Assembly (NCBI GenBank): GCA_964438605.1
Contig: CAYTKT010000050.1
Coordinates: 1-14,316 of the forward strand
Direction: 5' to 3'
Origin: Alangreenwoodia sp964438605
GTDB taxonomy: Bacteria; Bacillota; Clostridia; Peptostreptococcales; Anaerovoracaceae
DNA length: 14,316 bases
Shown here: positions 1 through 7,853 of the stretch, piece after piece
How the letters are laid out: each line of letters starts with the position of its first letter
Position numbering within the stretch: position 1 is the first letter of the stretch
Notes under the pieces: model-generated
The model's database searches: none
What the model was told of the DNA's origin: nothing
What the model saw: only the letters and a program-made list of their open reading frames with translations
Translations under genes and position numbers: made by a program

Positions 1-757
1 TGCCGTCAGTATCGTATGCTTTACAAAGGTACCCCGCAACGCTCGCCCAGACCCCTTTTGTCGACTGCCTTTCCTCTACAAAATGCCTGGGATCAATTGT
101 CCTGTTTCTCCTTGTTCCGGAGGCCATCGTCCCCTCCGTTACCGTAACCAGAGGGTTGATCAGGCTTTTCTTCCCTTTCTTTTTCCCCGGCCTTTGCATT
201 GCCACGTGATCTTCGTCTGCATGTATATGTAAAACTTTGACGCTCTTGCCTTCCTCTAAGGGCTCCTTTTCCGGTATCTCGGTGTCGAGAAGATGCTCCC
301 TGACACTCTGACGGCTCACGGCTCCTCCCGTGGCATACTTAGTACTTTTCGCATACGACATTTCAGCGGCATGACTGAGCAAATCCGCGACAACTTCCTC
401 TCCGATCCGCTCCTAGCTCCTTACCCCCAGCATTTGATCAAGGGGATACCCATACTCCCCGGCGTTCTTGTCGAAGTAATCATCCCTTGTAAACTCAATG
501 ACACCCAGTTTGGTGAGAATCTGTCTGGGACGGTTACGTTCCTTGAGAAGAAGGCCTTGTTTCTTTCGGAAAGCCTTGTCATCACGGAGCAGTTCATTGC
601 TTAGGCGGACGATTTCTTCGAGAATGCTTCTTGCTGAATCTGCACAGTCCTCAAAAATGCTTGCCGCAAGGGTATCCAGGTCGGAAAGTCCATCATCCAG
701 GGTTTTTTCTACAATATTTTTTGCCAACTCGCTTACGATTTGTTGTATAATTTCCAC
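1..757 (-). pseudogene. ISLre2-family (UPF0236) transposase, N-terminal part, interrupted by an in-frame amber codon and cut by the window edge
   Basis: The reading frame starts at a GTG (755-757) and runs 114 codons to a TAG at 413-415. The same frame then continues open to position 1 without a frameshift. Both halves match the UPF0236/ISLre2 transposase pattern: an acidic helical N-terminus, a segment reading TKLGVIEFTRDDYFDK, the Leu-Gly-Val-Arg-Ser stretch just before the stop, then ERIGEEVVADLL, the SRQSVREHL helix and HIHADEDHVAMQ, which is typical of the family. These enzymes move ISLre2 insertion sequences. The ribosome binding site before the GTG is weak, and a stop in the same frame just upstream rules out an earlier start. 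I could not define the terminal inverted repeats. The stop probably makes this a dead copy. Family assignment is from remembered sequence features, not a search. Confidence 0.8.
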
Positions 758-824
758 TTTACACTAACTTTTCTAAAATAGCCGCACTCTTATCCAAATC
801 AATCGCCGCCATTCCCGTCTGCGA

Positions 825-1307
825 TCAGTCCCAATCTTCTGGTGCAATCACGGTGAGTCTCTCGCCGTTCGCCTCAAGCTCGTAACAGACGCCCGCCACC
901 TTCTGGACACTCCCGTCAGGATTGAGCTTTGCTTTCGCTCCAGCTTTCGGCTGAAAGCCAAACAGCGCTGCCATATCACCCCTGTTGTCATACAGTAAAT
1001 CCATGCCCTTCGCGACCACCTGCCGTCGTTCCGGCACGAGCACCATCGTTCCGGGCAGTGCGTCCCTGATGTCGTCAACGCGCTGCACTCCCGTCAACTC
1101 CACAGCTTCACTGTTTCCCATCACAATATCATAAGAAAACGTCACCTGCGGAAGACCCGGCTGGCCGCTCCAATCACAAATGATAACCTTTTCGTCATAG
1201 ATGACGATACCCGACTGCTTTCCGCCCGTCAACTCCTCCAAACTCCGAACATTTTCACCGATATGCGCCGGCAATTCTCCAGCCGGAATATCCCTGCTGA
1301 TTTTCAT
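825..1307 (-). CDS. Hypothetical protein, 160 aa, unrecognised
   Basis: The start is the ATG at 1305-1307, preceded by AAAGGAGG with 8 bases between. The frame is open further upstream to 1460, but that stretch lacks a better start and overlaps the promoter, so it is treated as leader. The product begins MKISRDIPAGELPAHIGENV and ends APEDWD. It is acidic and has no signal peptide or membrane segment, so it is probably cytosolic. Many alternating hydrophobic stretches such as GIVIYDEKVIICDW suggest a mainly beta fold. I do not recognise the family and propose no function. Its stop lies 68 bp from the start of the insertion-sequence transposase, so its 3' flank may have been rearranged. The good promoter and ribosome binding site argue that it is a real gene. 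Confidence 0.7.
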   Translation of the reverse strand: MKISRDIPAGELPAHIGENVRSLEELTGGKQSGIVIYDEKVIICDWSGQPGLPQVTFSYDIVMGNSEAVELTGVQRVDDIRDALPGTMVLVPERRQVVAKGMDLLYDNRGDMAALFGFQPKAGAKAKLNPDGSVQKVAGVCYELEANGERLTVIAPEDWD

Positions 1308-1431
1308 TTTTACAATTCCTCCTTTATCTAAGACCGACAGCCGCAATAATAACTTCCCTGCGATACAAACTTTCCCGGCCGGCGAACCGGTCGCCTGTAC
1401 AAAATAAATCGCGCTGTTTCTTTCATTGTTT

Positions 1432-1460
1432 ATTATATCTATTCCTGCACAGGAAAACAA
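1432..1460 (-). promoter_or_regulatory. Sigma-A-type promoter of the hypothetical gene
   Basis: On the minus strand a TTGTTT -35 (1455-1460) and a perfect TATAAT -10 (1432-1437) are separated by exactly 17 bp. Transcription would start near 1425, giving a leader of about 118 nt before the ATG at 1307. Confidence 0.7.
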
Positions 1461-1481
1461 GGCGAAAGAAATTCCAAATAG

Positions 1482-1505
1482 GGTCAGGATTTTTGATACC
1501 TGACC
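1482..1505. repeat. Perfect 7-bp inverted repeat upstream of the promoter
   Basis: GGTCAGG (1482-1488) and CCTGACC (1499-1505) flank a 10-base A/T-rich centre. It sits 21 bp upstream of the -35 box of the minus-strand promoter, a position typical of an activator or repressor site. There is no U-run, so a terminator is unlikely. The binding protein is unknown. Confidence 0.45.
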
Positions 1506-1796
1506 AATTCGAGCATGTCCTCTCCGTTCCAGCAGTATCCCCTCAGTCTCGCCATCCTGTCCGTCCCGCGTTTGCTCTAGCCCATAGGCCGCGAATCGGA
1601 TTTATACCAACCAACATGCACGATCTGATGCAATGAATCAGACGTCAAAAGAAAGTGCTTTACGGCAACAAACACAATCACACAAATGATGAAAACTTGC
1701 AGGCATTTTTTATTTCAAGGAATCCTGTAAATTTTTGTGGCCGCTCTGCATAGGATGGATAGAGATTATTTACGAAAAAGGAAAGGACTGATAATT
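1506..1796. other. Intergenic region upstream of asnB
   Basis: With the leader and promoter of the divergent gene, positions 1308-1796 form 489 bp without a coding sequence. Apart from the promoter and the inverted repeat I see nothing convincing: no T-box, no riboswitch and no clear promoter for asnB. The asnB ribosome binding site (AAGGAAAGGA) lies near 1779-1788. Confidence 0.5.
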
Positions 1797-3266
1797 ATGT
1801 GCGGTATTGCAGGGACAATTTGCCCAAATGGACGCCCCAAAGTCGAAGAAAGTCTCAGTGAAATGCTCCGCTCCATGCGGCGGCGCGGTCCGAATTTCAT
1901 GGGAATTAAAATATCTGACGGTGCTGTTTGGTTCCATACCCGACTTGTTGTCGTTGACCCTAAAAACGGTACTCAACCGATGAACGCTGAAAAAGACGGC
2001 CTATCTTACACGATTGTATACAACGGGGAACTTTATAACACCGAAGAAATCAGGCGCGACCTCTTAGCAGTCGGAGAGACGTCCCGAGGCCACAGTGACA
2101 CAGAAGTCGTTCTCAAATCCTATATCCACTGGGGAGAAAAATGCCTCTCCCGCTTCAACGGCATCTTCACCTTTGCCATTTGGGAACATACGAAACATCA
2201 CCTGTTCTTCGCCTGGGACCGCATGGGCGTAAAGCCGTTTTTTTACAGCTTACCAAACAACGCGTTCGTCTTTGCTTCAGAAATTAAAACACTGCTGAAA
2301 TATCCCGACATAAATTCTATCATCGACGCAAACGGTGTCGCAGAACTTCTATTTGTCGGCCCCGGCCGAACTCCAGGCTGCGGCGTTTTCCTCGACATCA
2401 GCGAGCTAAGGCCCGGCTGTTTCGGCACACTCGATGAGAACGGCCTGAAAATCGAGCAGTACTGGCGGCTGAAAGACCGGGTACATACGGACAGCTTTGA
2501 GGACACGTCCGACCACGTCCGTTTTCTCGTGACGGACGCCATCAAGCGCCAGCTCGTCAGTGACGTTCCGATAGGTACCTTCCTGTCGGGCGGTCTTGAT
2601 TCCAGTATCATTTCCTCCGTGGCCGCCTCTTACTTCCGCGAGCGCGGCGAACGTCTTCAAACCTTTTCCGTCACTTACACGGATAATCAGAAATATTTCA
2701 AAACAAGCCGATTCCAGCCAACTACCGATGAACCGTTTATCCAGCTGATGGCCAATTTTCTTCAGTCCAACCACCATATGTTTACCGTCGACAATGAAAA
2801 ACTTGCTCTCGCATTGAAAACTGCTGTCGATGCCCGCGATCTGCCCGGCATGGCCGAAGTCGACTCCCCGCTGCTCCTCTTTTGCGAAGAAATCAAAAAG
2901 CATGTCACCGTCGCTCTTTCCGGCGAATGTGCCGATGAAATATTCGGTGGTTATCCATGGTACCGTAACGAAAAAATACGTTCTGCTTACGGTTTTCCAT
3001 GGGCACAGTCTACGACAATGCGCCAGAAATTTCTGACGCCACACCTCAGAAGCAAAATTGACGGCCAGGCTGAAATTTCCGCACGCTACGAAAAAACGCT
3101 GTCCGAAGTCGACAAAGTTGACGGCCTGTCATCGCAGGAATCGCGTCTGCGAGAGATGGTCCACATGAATACGTACTGGTTTATGCAGACACTTTTAAAG
3201 GAGGAAGCCCTTATAGATCAAATAAATTTTACTATAACACAAGCCATTTTAACCTCCAAAAAATAA
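1797..3266 (+). CDS. asnB: Asparagine synthase (glutamine-hydrolysing), C-terminally truncated
   Basis: AsnB makes asparagine from aspartate, ATP and glutamine-derived ammonia in the cytosol. The start is the ATG at 1797, because MCGIAG leaves the catalytic Cys2 at the mature N-terminus; an upstream frame-open start at 1737 would bury it. The glutaminase domain (about 2-200) shows R30-G31-P32, N76-G77-E78 and D101. The synthetase domain shows the PP-loop SGGLDSS (264-270) and SGECADEIFGG (375-385). The match to the family is good through YWFMQTLLK (460-468). The following 21 residues (EEALIDQINF...) are unrelated, and the frame then stops. Homologues run to roughly 600 residues, so about 120-150 residues of the synthetase domain are missing, including the region holding a conserved lysine of the active site. 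It is probably inactive as a synthetase; a leftover glutaminase activity cannot be excluded. Confidence 0.85.
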   Translation: MCGIAGTICPNGRPKVEESLSEMLRSMRRRGPNFMGIKISDGAVWFHTRLVVVDPKNGTQPMNAEKDGLSYTIVYNGELYNTEEIRRDLLAVGETSRGHSDTEVVLKSYIHWGEKCLSRFNGIFTFAIWEHTKHHLFFAWDRMGVKPFFYSLPNNAFVFASEIKTLLKYPDINSIIDANGVAELLFVGPGRTPGCGVFLDISELRPGCFGTLDENGLKIEQYWRLKDRVHTDSFEDTSDHVRFLVTDAIKRQLVSDVPIGTFLSGGLDSSIISSVAASYFRERGERLQTFSVTYTDNQKYFKTSRFQPTTDEPFIQLMANFLQSNHHMFTVDNEKLALALKTAVDARDLPGMAEVDSPLLLFCEEIKKHVTVALSGECADEIFGGYPWYRNEKIRSAYGFPWAQSTTMRQKFLTPHLRSKIDGQAEISARYEKTLSEVDKVDGLSSQESRLREMVHMNTYWFMQTLLKEEALIDQINFTITQAILTSKK

Positions 3267-3274
3267 TAAGAACC

Positions 3275-3311
3275 GGCAAAGTTCCTGGTTGATTTAGCCA
3301 GGGGCTTTGTC
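3275..3311. repeat. Hairpin just downstream of the truncated asnB
   Basis: GGCAAAG (3275-3281) pairs with CTTTGTC (one G-T pair), and CCTGG pairs with CCAGG around a 9-base loop, with a two-base internal bulge on each side. There is no T-run, so it is not a standard terminator. It lies in the unrelated DNA that follows the asnB breakpoint and may belong to whatever element truncated the gene. Confidence 0.45.
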
Positions 3312-3351
3312 ATGCGAAGAATCCGATAAAAATAAAAAATTTCATACTCCC

Positions 3352-3402
3352 AAAAAACCTTACCGACTTTCGGCTTCATTTCTGAAAATCGGTAAGGTTT
3401 TT
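3352..3402. terminator. Bidirectional intrinsic terminator between asnB and guaA
   Basis: ACCTTACCGA (from 3357) pairs with TCGGTAAGGT (from 3389) around a 22-base loop. A-rich sequence flanks the left arm and TTTTT the right arm, so a U-run follows the stem in both directions. It fits the convergent arrangement, ending guaA (minus) and asnB (plus). Confidence 0.8.
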
Positions 3403-3523
3403 CTGTTATTGAAGTATTGTACTATCGAACGAGTGATACCCGAAATGTTGTCCAATCGTTGCCAACACTTAAATAAATTTGTTTGTAGGCTGCATAAATA
3501 CTGGCTTTTTTAATCCTGTCTCA

Positions 3524-5065
3524 TCACTCGAACTCTATCGTTCCGGGTGGCTTGCTCGTGCAGTCGTACATCACGCGGTTGACGCCCTTTACTTCATTCA
3601 CAATACGGTTTGTGATATGATTCAGCACGTTCCATGGAATCTGAGCGGCGGCAGCCGTCATAAAATCAGACGTTTCCACGGCACGCAGCGCGATAGCATA
3701 ATCGTATGTACGGGAATCACCCATGACACCGACGGAACGCATATTTGTCAGAGCCGCAAAATACTGGCCGAGATTCTTGTTGAGGCCTGCTTTCGCAATT
3801 TCTTCACGGAAAATATAATCGGCTTCCTGAACGATTCTGATTTTCTCCTCCGTCACCTCGCCAACGATACGGATGCCAAGACCAGGACCTGGAAATGGCT
3901 GACGACCGACAAGATATTCAGGAATCCCAAGTTCCCTGCCGGCATTGCGCACCTCGTCTTTAAACAACATCCGCAGCGGTTCAATAATCTCACGAAAATT
4001 CACATGATCAGGAAGTCCGCCCACATTATGATGAGACTTAATAACGGCCGATTTTCCGAGGCCTGATTCGATGACGTCGGGATAAATCGTGCCCTGAACG
4101 AGAAAATCGACGGCGCCGATCTTTTTTGCTTCTTCCTCAAAGACACGGATAAATTCTTCCCCGATAATCTTGCGCTTTTCTTCCGGTTCCGTTACGCCCT
4201 TGAGCTTACCGTAAAAACGCTGCTGCGCATTGACGCGGATAAAATTAAGATCGTAAGGACCATCCGGCCCGAAAACCGCCTCGACTTCATCACCTTCATT
4301 CTTCCTGAGCAAACCCTGATCCACGAAAACACAGGTCAGCTGCTTGCCAATGGCTTTTGACATCAGGACGGCAGCTACCGACGAATCCACGCCGCCGGAT
4401 AACGCACAGAGTGCCCTGCCGTCCCCCACTTTTTCACGAATCTGTGCAACTGTCGTTTCAACAAAGGAATCCATTCTCCAGTCGCCTGTGCAGCCACAGA
4501 TCTGATACACGAAATTTTCCAGCATTTTTTTACCTTCATCCGTATGCATAACCTCCGGATGAAACTGTGTTGCGTAAATTTTTCGTTCCGGACATTCCAT
4601 CGCCGCCACCGGACAGACAGTCGTGCTGGCTATACCGTGAAATCCCGCAGGGACCTCGGCAATATAATCTGTATGGCTCATCCAACAGACAGTTTCAGCC
4701 GAAACACCGTCAAATAAAACGGAGGAACGGTCTGTCTGAACGAGCGTCTTTCCGTATTCGCTGACAGGCGCTGTTTCCACTTTGCCGCCCAGCATATGAG
4801 CGATCAGCTGGGAACCATAACAGATTCCCAGAATCGGAATGCCAAGCTCATAAATTTCAGGCTCGCACTTCGGTGATTCATCATCATAGACGCTGTTTGG
4901 TCCACCTGTAAAAATAATGCCCGCAGGCTTCACTTCCTTTATCTTTTCCATCGCCTTCGTATACGGAACAACCTCGGCGAAAACGCTGCATTCTCTTACA
5001 CGCCGCGCGATCAGCTGATTATACTGACCGCCGAAGTCGATGACCAGAACCGACTGATGTTTCAA
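3524..5065 (-). CDS. guaA: GMP synthase (glutamine-hydrolysing)
   Basis: GuaA converts XMP, ATP and glutamine to GMP, the last step of guanylate synthesis in the cytosol. The product is 513 residues, the normal length. The class I glutamine amidotransferase domain comes first, with the nucleophile Cys82 in GICYGSQ and His169/Glu171 in TQFHPEV. The ATP-pyrophosphatase domain follows, with P-loop SGGVDSS (223-229). The C-terminal dimerisation domain ends in TSKPPGTIEFE, the conserved XMP-binding tail. I chose the TTG at 5063-5065 as start: an AAAGGAGG ribosome binding site at 5073-5080 precedes it with 7 bases between. The ATG at 5083 overlaps that site and would add six unusual residues. It follows guaB in the same orientation, 261 bp downstream; the two may share a transcript or guaA may have its own weak promoter. 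Confidence 0.97.
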   Translation of the reverse strand: MKHQSVLVIDFGGQYNQLIARRVRECSVFAEVVPYTKAMEKIKEVKPAGIIFTGGPNSVYDDESPKCEPEIYELGIPILGICYGSQLIAHMLGGKVETAPVSEYGKTLVQTDRSSVLFDGVSAETVCWMSHTDYIAEVPAGFHGIASTTVCPVAAMECPERKIYATQFHPEVMHTDEGKKMLENFVYQICGCTGDWRMDSFVETTVAQIREKVGDGRALCALSGGVDSSVAAVLMSKAIGKQLTCVFVDQGLLRKNEGDEVEAVFGPDGPYDLNFIRVNAQQRFYGKLKGVTEPEEKRKIIGEEFIRVFEEEAKKIGAVDFLVQGTIYPDVIESGLGKSAVIKSHHNVGGLPDHVNFREIIEPLRMLFKDEVRNAGRELGIPEYLVGRQPFPGPGLGIRIVGEVTEEKIRIVQEADYIFREEIAKAGLNKNLGQYFAALTNMRSVGVMGDSRTYDYAIALRAVETSDFMTAAAAQIPWNVLNHITNRIVNEVKGVNRVMYDCTSKPPGTIEFE

Positions 5066-5072
5066 TAAAATT

Positions 5073-5080
5073 CCTCCTTT
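5073..5080 (-). promoter_or_regulatory. Ribosome binding site that fixes the TTG start of guaA
   Basis: AAAGGAGG is close to a perfect complement of the 16S rRNA tail and lies 7 bases before TTG. The nearby ATG (5081-5083) directly precedes it, so the longer start would have no binding site of its own. Confidence 0.75.
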
Positions 5081-5171
5081 CATAACGCCGGAAAACCGAT
5101 AATCCTAACATATATAGCACGACACGCCTTTCGACAGCCATCTTTGCGTATCCACTTTTCATACCGATGCG

Positions 5172-5310
5172 ACGGAAAATTTGCGCTCATCTGAATATTC
5201 ACACAGATTTTCCCGTTTCAAAACGCATCATCCAAAACGTATCTTCGACGCTGCTCTTCCAAAAACCGCACATTGGAAAACCTGCGCTTATCCGGACTTC
5301 GACGCTGCAG
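5172..5310. repeat. Degenerate direct repeats in the guaB-guaA spacer
   Basis: The 12-base word CTTCGACGCTGC occurs at 5243 and again at 5297, 54 bp apart, each preceded by a related stretch (AAAACGCATCATCC and AAAACCTGCGCTTATCC). A third, weaker relative (AAAATTTGCGCTCATC) starts near 5175. This looks like an eroded tandem repeat of about 50 bp. No terminator is visible in the spacer. Confidence 0.4.
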
Positions 5311-5326
5311 TCTGATCTGCAAACGA

Positions 5327-6838
5327 CTAAATCGTCGCGCCGCTGTTCTTATCTTTCAAAATGACGTCATGTGCTCCCCCTTCAACAATACTCGTAGAAG
5401 ACACGACCGTCAACTTCGCTTTCTCCTGAAGCTCCGAAATCGTCAGCGCACCGCAGTTACACATCGTCGCCTTGACCTTGCTCAGCGTCAGCTGTACGTT
5501 ATCCTTCAGCGCTCCCGCGTAAGGCACATAGGAATCGACACCTTCTTCAAACTTCAGCTTGCTGGCCTCACCGTCATCATAACGGGCCCAGTTTCTCGCA
5601 CGAGCAGACCCCTCGCCCCAGTATTCCTTGACGTAAGTTCCATTTAGATTCAGCCTGTTCGTCGGCGACTCGTCAAAACGTGCAAAATAACGTCCGAGCA
5701 TCAGAAAATCAGCACCCATCGCAAGCGCCAGCGTCATATGATAATCGTATACAATTCCGCCGTCGGAACAAATCGGAATATAAACGCCTGTTTTCTTGAA
5801 ATACTCATCCCTCGCGGCAACTACCTCAATCAGCGCCGTGGCCTGTCCACGACCGATGCCTTTCGTCTCTCTCGTGATGCAGATCGATCCGCCGCCGATG
5901 CCGACTTTAATAAAATCGGCGCCCGCTTCTGCTAAAAACAGGAAACCGTCACGGTCGACCACATTGCCGCCGCCCACCTTCGTTTCCTCACCGAAAGTAT
6001 CCTTAATATAACGGATTGTCCGCTTCTGAAATTCGGAAAAGCCCTCGGAAGAATCGACACAGAGCACATCAACGCCGGCCTCAAGCAACGCAGGCACCCT
6101 CAGCTCGTAGTCGCGCGTATTGATACCGGCGCCCACGATATAACGTTTGTGGGAATCCAACAACTCGTCCGGATTTTCCTTATGCGCATCGTAATCTTTA
6201 CGGAATACGAAGGACTTGAGACGTAACTCATCGTCAATAATCGGCAGCGCGTTCAACTTGTGATCCCAGAGAATATCGTTCGCTTCTTTTAATGTAATGC
6301 CGTCCTTCGCATAAATCAGCTTATCAAACGGCGTCATAAACTCACAAACCTTCGTCAACGGATCCATCCTTGTCACACGGTAGTCCCGGCTCGTAACAAG
6401 ACCTACGACTTTTCCCGTTGCCGTTCCGTCCGCGGTAACCGCAATTGTAGAATGGCCTGTCCGCTTTTTCAGTTCCACCACATCCGCCATCGTGGCATCA
6501 GGAGAGATATTTGAATCGCTCTTGACGAAGCCCGCTTTCGTATCCTTTACGGCCTTGACCATTGCCGCTTCATCTTCGACCGACTGATTACCGTAGATAA
6601 ATGAAATTCCGCCTTCTTTGGCCAGCGCCACAGCCATTTTCTCACCCGAAACGGATTGCATGATTGCCGAAACCATTGGAATATTCATCGAGATCGCAGG
6701 CTCCTCTTTGCCTTTTCTGTATTTTACGAGAGGCGTCTTCAGGCTCACATTACTCGGAATACAGTCTGCCGAGGAATATCCCGGAACAAGAAGATATTCA
6801 CTGAATGTACGTGATGGTTCAGAATAATAAAATGCCAT
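5327..6838 (-). CDS. guaB: IMP dehydrogenase, Tritrichomonas-like 503-residue type
   Basis: GuaB oxidises IMP to XMP with NAD+, the committed step to guanine nucleotides, in the cytosol. The start is the ATG at 6838 (MAFYYSEPSRTF), 6 bases after GGAGG; an in-frame ATG at 6877 has no binding site. The barrel is split by a CBS-pair region at about residues 110-220. Cys320 in GGGSICITRE is the catalytic cysteine that forms the covalent XMP intermediate. Arg419-Tyr420 in the mobile flap (NWARYDD) are the general-base pair. As I remember it, the T. foetus enzyme is also 503 residues, has Cys319 and Arg418-Tyr419, and shares long runs such as MTLALAMGADF and EYWGEGS. It is one step upstream of GuaA and lies 183 bp after the broken vanY-like gene. 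Confidence 0.97.
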   Translation of the reverse strand: MAFYYSEPSRTFSEYLLVPGYSSADCIPSNVSLKTPLVKYRKGKEEPAISMNIPMVSAIMQSVSGEKMAVALAKEGGISFIYGNQSVEDEAAMVKAVKDTKAGFVKSDSNISPDATMADVVELKKRTGHSTIAVTADGTATGKVVGLVTSRDYRVTRMDPLTKVCEFMTPFDKLIYAKDGITLKEANDILWDHKLNALPIIDDELRLKSFVFRKDYDAHKENPDELLDSHKRYIVGAGINTRDYELRVPALLEAGVDVLCVDSSEGFSEFQKRTIRYIKDTFGEETKVGGGNVVDRDGFLFLAEAGADFIKVGIGGGSICITRETKGIGRGQATALIEVVAARDEYFKKTGVYIPICSDGGIVYDYHMTLALAMGADFLMLGRYFARFDESPTNRLNLNGTYVKEYWGEGSARARNWARYDDGEASKLKFEEGVDSYVPYAGALKDNVQLTLSKVKATMCNCGALTISELQEKAKLTVVSSTSIVEGGAHDVILKDKNSGATI

Positions 6839-6883
6839 ATTTTTCCTCCTGTCGTTTTTTAAATTATAATCTCGCAAAAATAA

Positions 6884-6912
6884 ATACTATATAAAACTTG
6901 TGCTCTAAACAA
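6884..6912 (-). promoter_or_regulatory. Candidate promoter of guaB
   Basis: On the minus strand TTGTTT (6907-6912) and TAGTAT (6884-6889) are 17 bp apart, about 46 bp before the guaB start. A TTGACA lies just upstream (6917-6922) but has no good -10 at the right distance. The region is very A/T rich, so several alternatives exist. I see no guanine riboswitch or PurR box. Confidence 0.4.
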
Positions 6913-6980
6913 ATTATGTCAAAATAAAATATATTCAATCCCAACATATATTGATGGCAAAAAACGCGCCTCTGCAAAAT

Positions 6981-7024
6981 GCTGTGTCAAAACATTTCAT
7001 CAGCTGTGTCAAAACATTTCATCA
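6981..7024. repeat. Perfect 22-bp tandem duplication at the 3' end of the vanY-like gene
   Basis: The unit beginning GCTGTGTCAAAACATTTC is present at 6981-7002 and again, identical, at 7003-7024. The TGA stop of the carboxypeptidase gene (7022-7024) lies in the second copy. Each copy contains TTGACA on the minus strand, but no matching -10 follows. Perfect identity implies a recent duplication. Confidence 0.85.
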
Positions 7025-7790
7025 ATCGATTTCAATTTGATCAAGATATTCCTCAAGCGTCAGACCATTTTCATAAATATCGGCCGCCGCTACGGCTCCC
7101 ACATATCTCAAATGCCACGCTTCATAAGAATAACCCGTAATATCCGACTTATCTTCAGGATAGCGCAGGATAAATCCGTACTTATGTGCAGTTTCGGCAA
7201 CCCAGCGTCCAGCCGCAGTGTCAGCAAAATCCGCCGAATTCCTGTAATCAATTTCCGACGTGGACAAGTCTACCGCAAGACCTGTCTGAATGTTCACTCT
7301 CGCCGGGACGTGCGCTCGTTTTATTCGCTTCCTCCTCGCCCTTCTGCGCTACATAATTATCCCAGAGAATTTTTTGAAACTCGTAAGAACGATAGGCCGT
7401 CGTCATGACAATATCGATGCCATCCGCATCTGCAGCCTCGACAAGCTGATGAAAATGCTCTGCAGCTTCTGCCCGCATAAACCTGGAATACTTGTTTCTG
7501 TCCTCAGCATAATACTTTATCGGTTCAAGATCTTCGGGTACAAAACTCGCGTCAAGCGAATTTTCTTTATTCACGAGAATGAGCAGGCCCTTTTTCTCCG
7601 CTTCCCGCAGTTCATCCATCTTTGCCTCGTCAATCTTCAATCCTTCCTCAGTTGAAACGGGATCCGAAGAAATTTTGCTGTCAATATCCGCATCACCGCA
7701 GCCTATAAAAGTGACTGCGACCACCAGCGACAAAAGCACTGAAAGAAAAACGCGAACTATTCTGCGCTGAAATAAAGCTCCCTTATCCAT
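7022..7790 (-). pseudogene. D-alanyl-D-alanine carboxypeptidase (VanY / peptidase M15B) lipoprotein, single-base frameshift
   Basis: Enzymes of this family cut the terminal D-alanine from peptidoglycan stem peptides outside the membrane. The start is the ATG at 7790, 10 bases after GGAGG. Residues 9-31 form a basic and hydrophobic export signal ending in Gly30-Cys31, so the product would be a lipoprotein, although Phe at -3 is not the classic lipobox. The first frame runs through AYRSYEFQKILW to SARPGESEH and then goes out of frame. The second frame resumes at QTGLAVDL and ends with EAWHLRYVG. Joined, they give a normal 255-residue VanY protein with Zn ligands His167, Asp174 and His226 and catalytic Glu223. 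One extra base at 7289-7290 (CATTCAG for expected CATCAG) breaks it inside the SxHxxGxAxD motif. It may be a true pseudogene or a sequencing error; no slippery site is present. Confidence 0.88.
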
Positions 7791-7853
7791 AGACAGTATT
7801 CCTCCTGAATTTATATTTTCTCGTCCGGTCCATATCACCATGAACTTGTTCCG

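Noticed and set aside
1308..1460. N-terminal extension of the small hypothetical protein up to 1460
   Set aside because: The extension would start at a TTG that is part of the -35 box, and an excellent ribosome binding site points to the ATG at 1307.
2406..3044. Minus-strand open frame of 212 codons antisense to asnB
   Set aside because: It overlaps the conserved synthetase domain of AsnB on the other strand and has no ribosome binding site.
3479..4066. Plus-strand open frame of 195 codons antisense to guaA
   Set aside because: It lies opposite conserved GuaA sequence, has no ribosome binding site, and its protein resembles no known family; it is a shadow of guaA.
5066..5326. Riboswitch upstream of guaA
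   Set aside because: No conserved guanine-riboswitch core or other known aptamer pattern could be found, and no terminator or anti-terminator pair is present.
6917..6922. TTGACA upstream of guaB as its -35 box
   Set aside because: At 17 bp downstream the minus strand reads AAGTTT, which is a poor -10; the overlapping TTGTTT/TAGTAT pair fits better.
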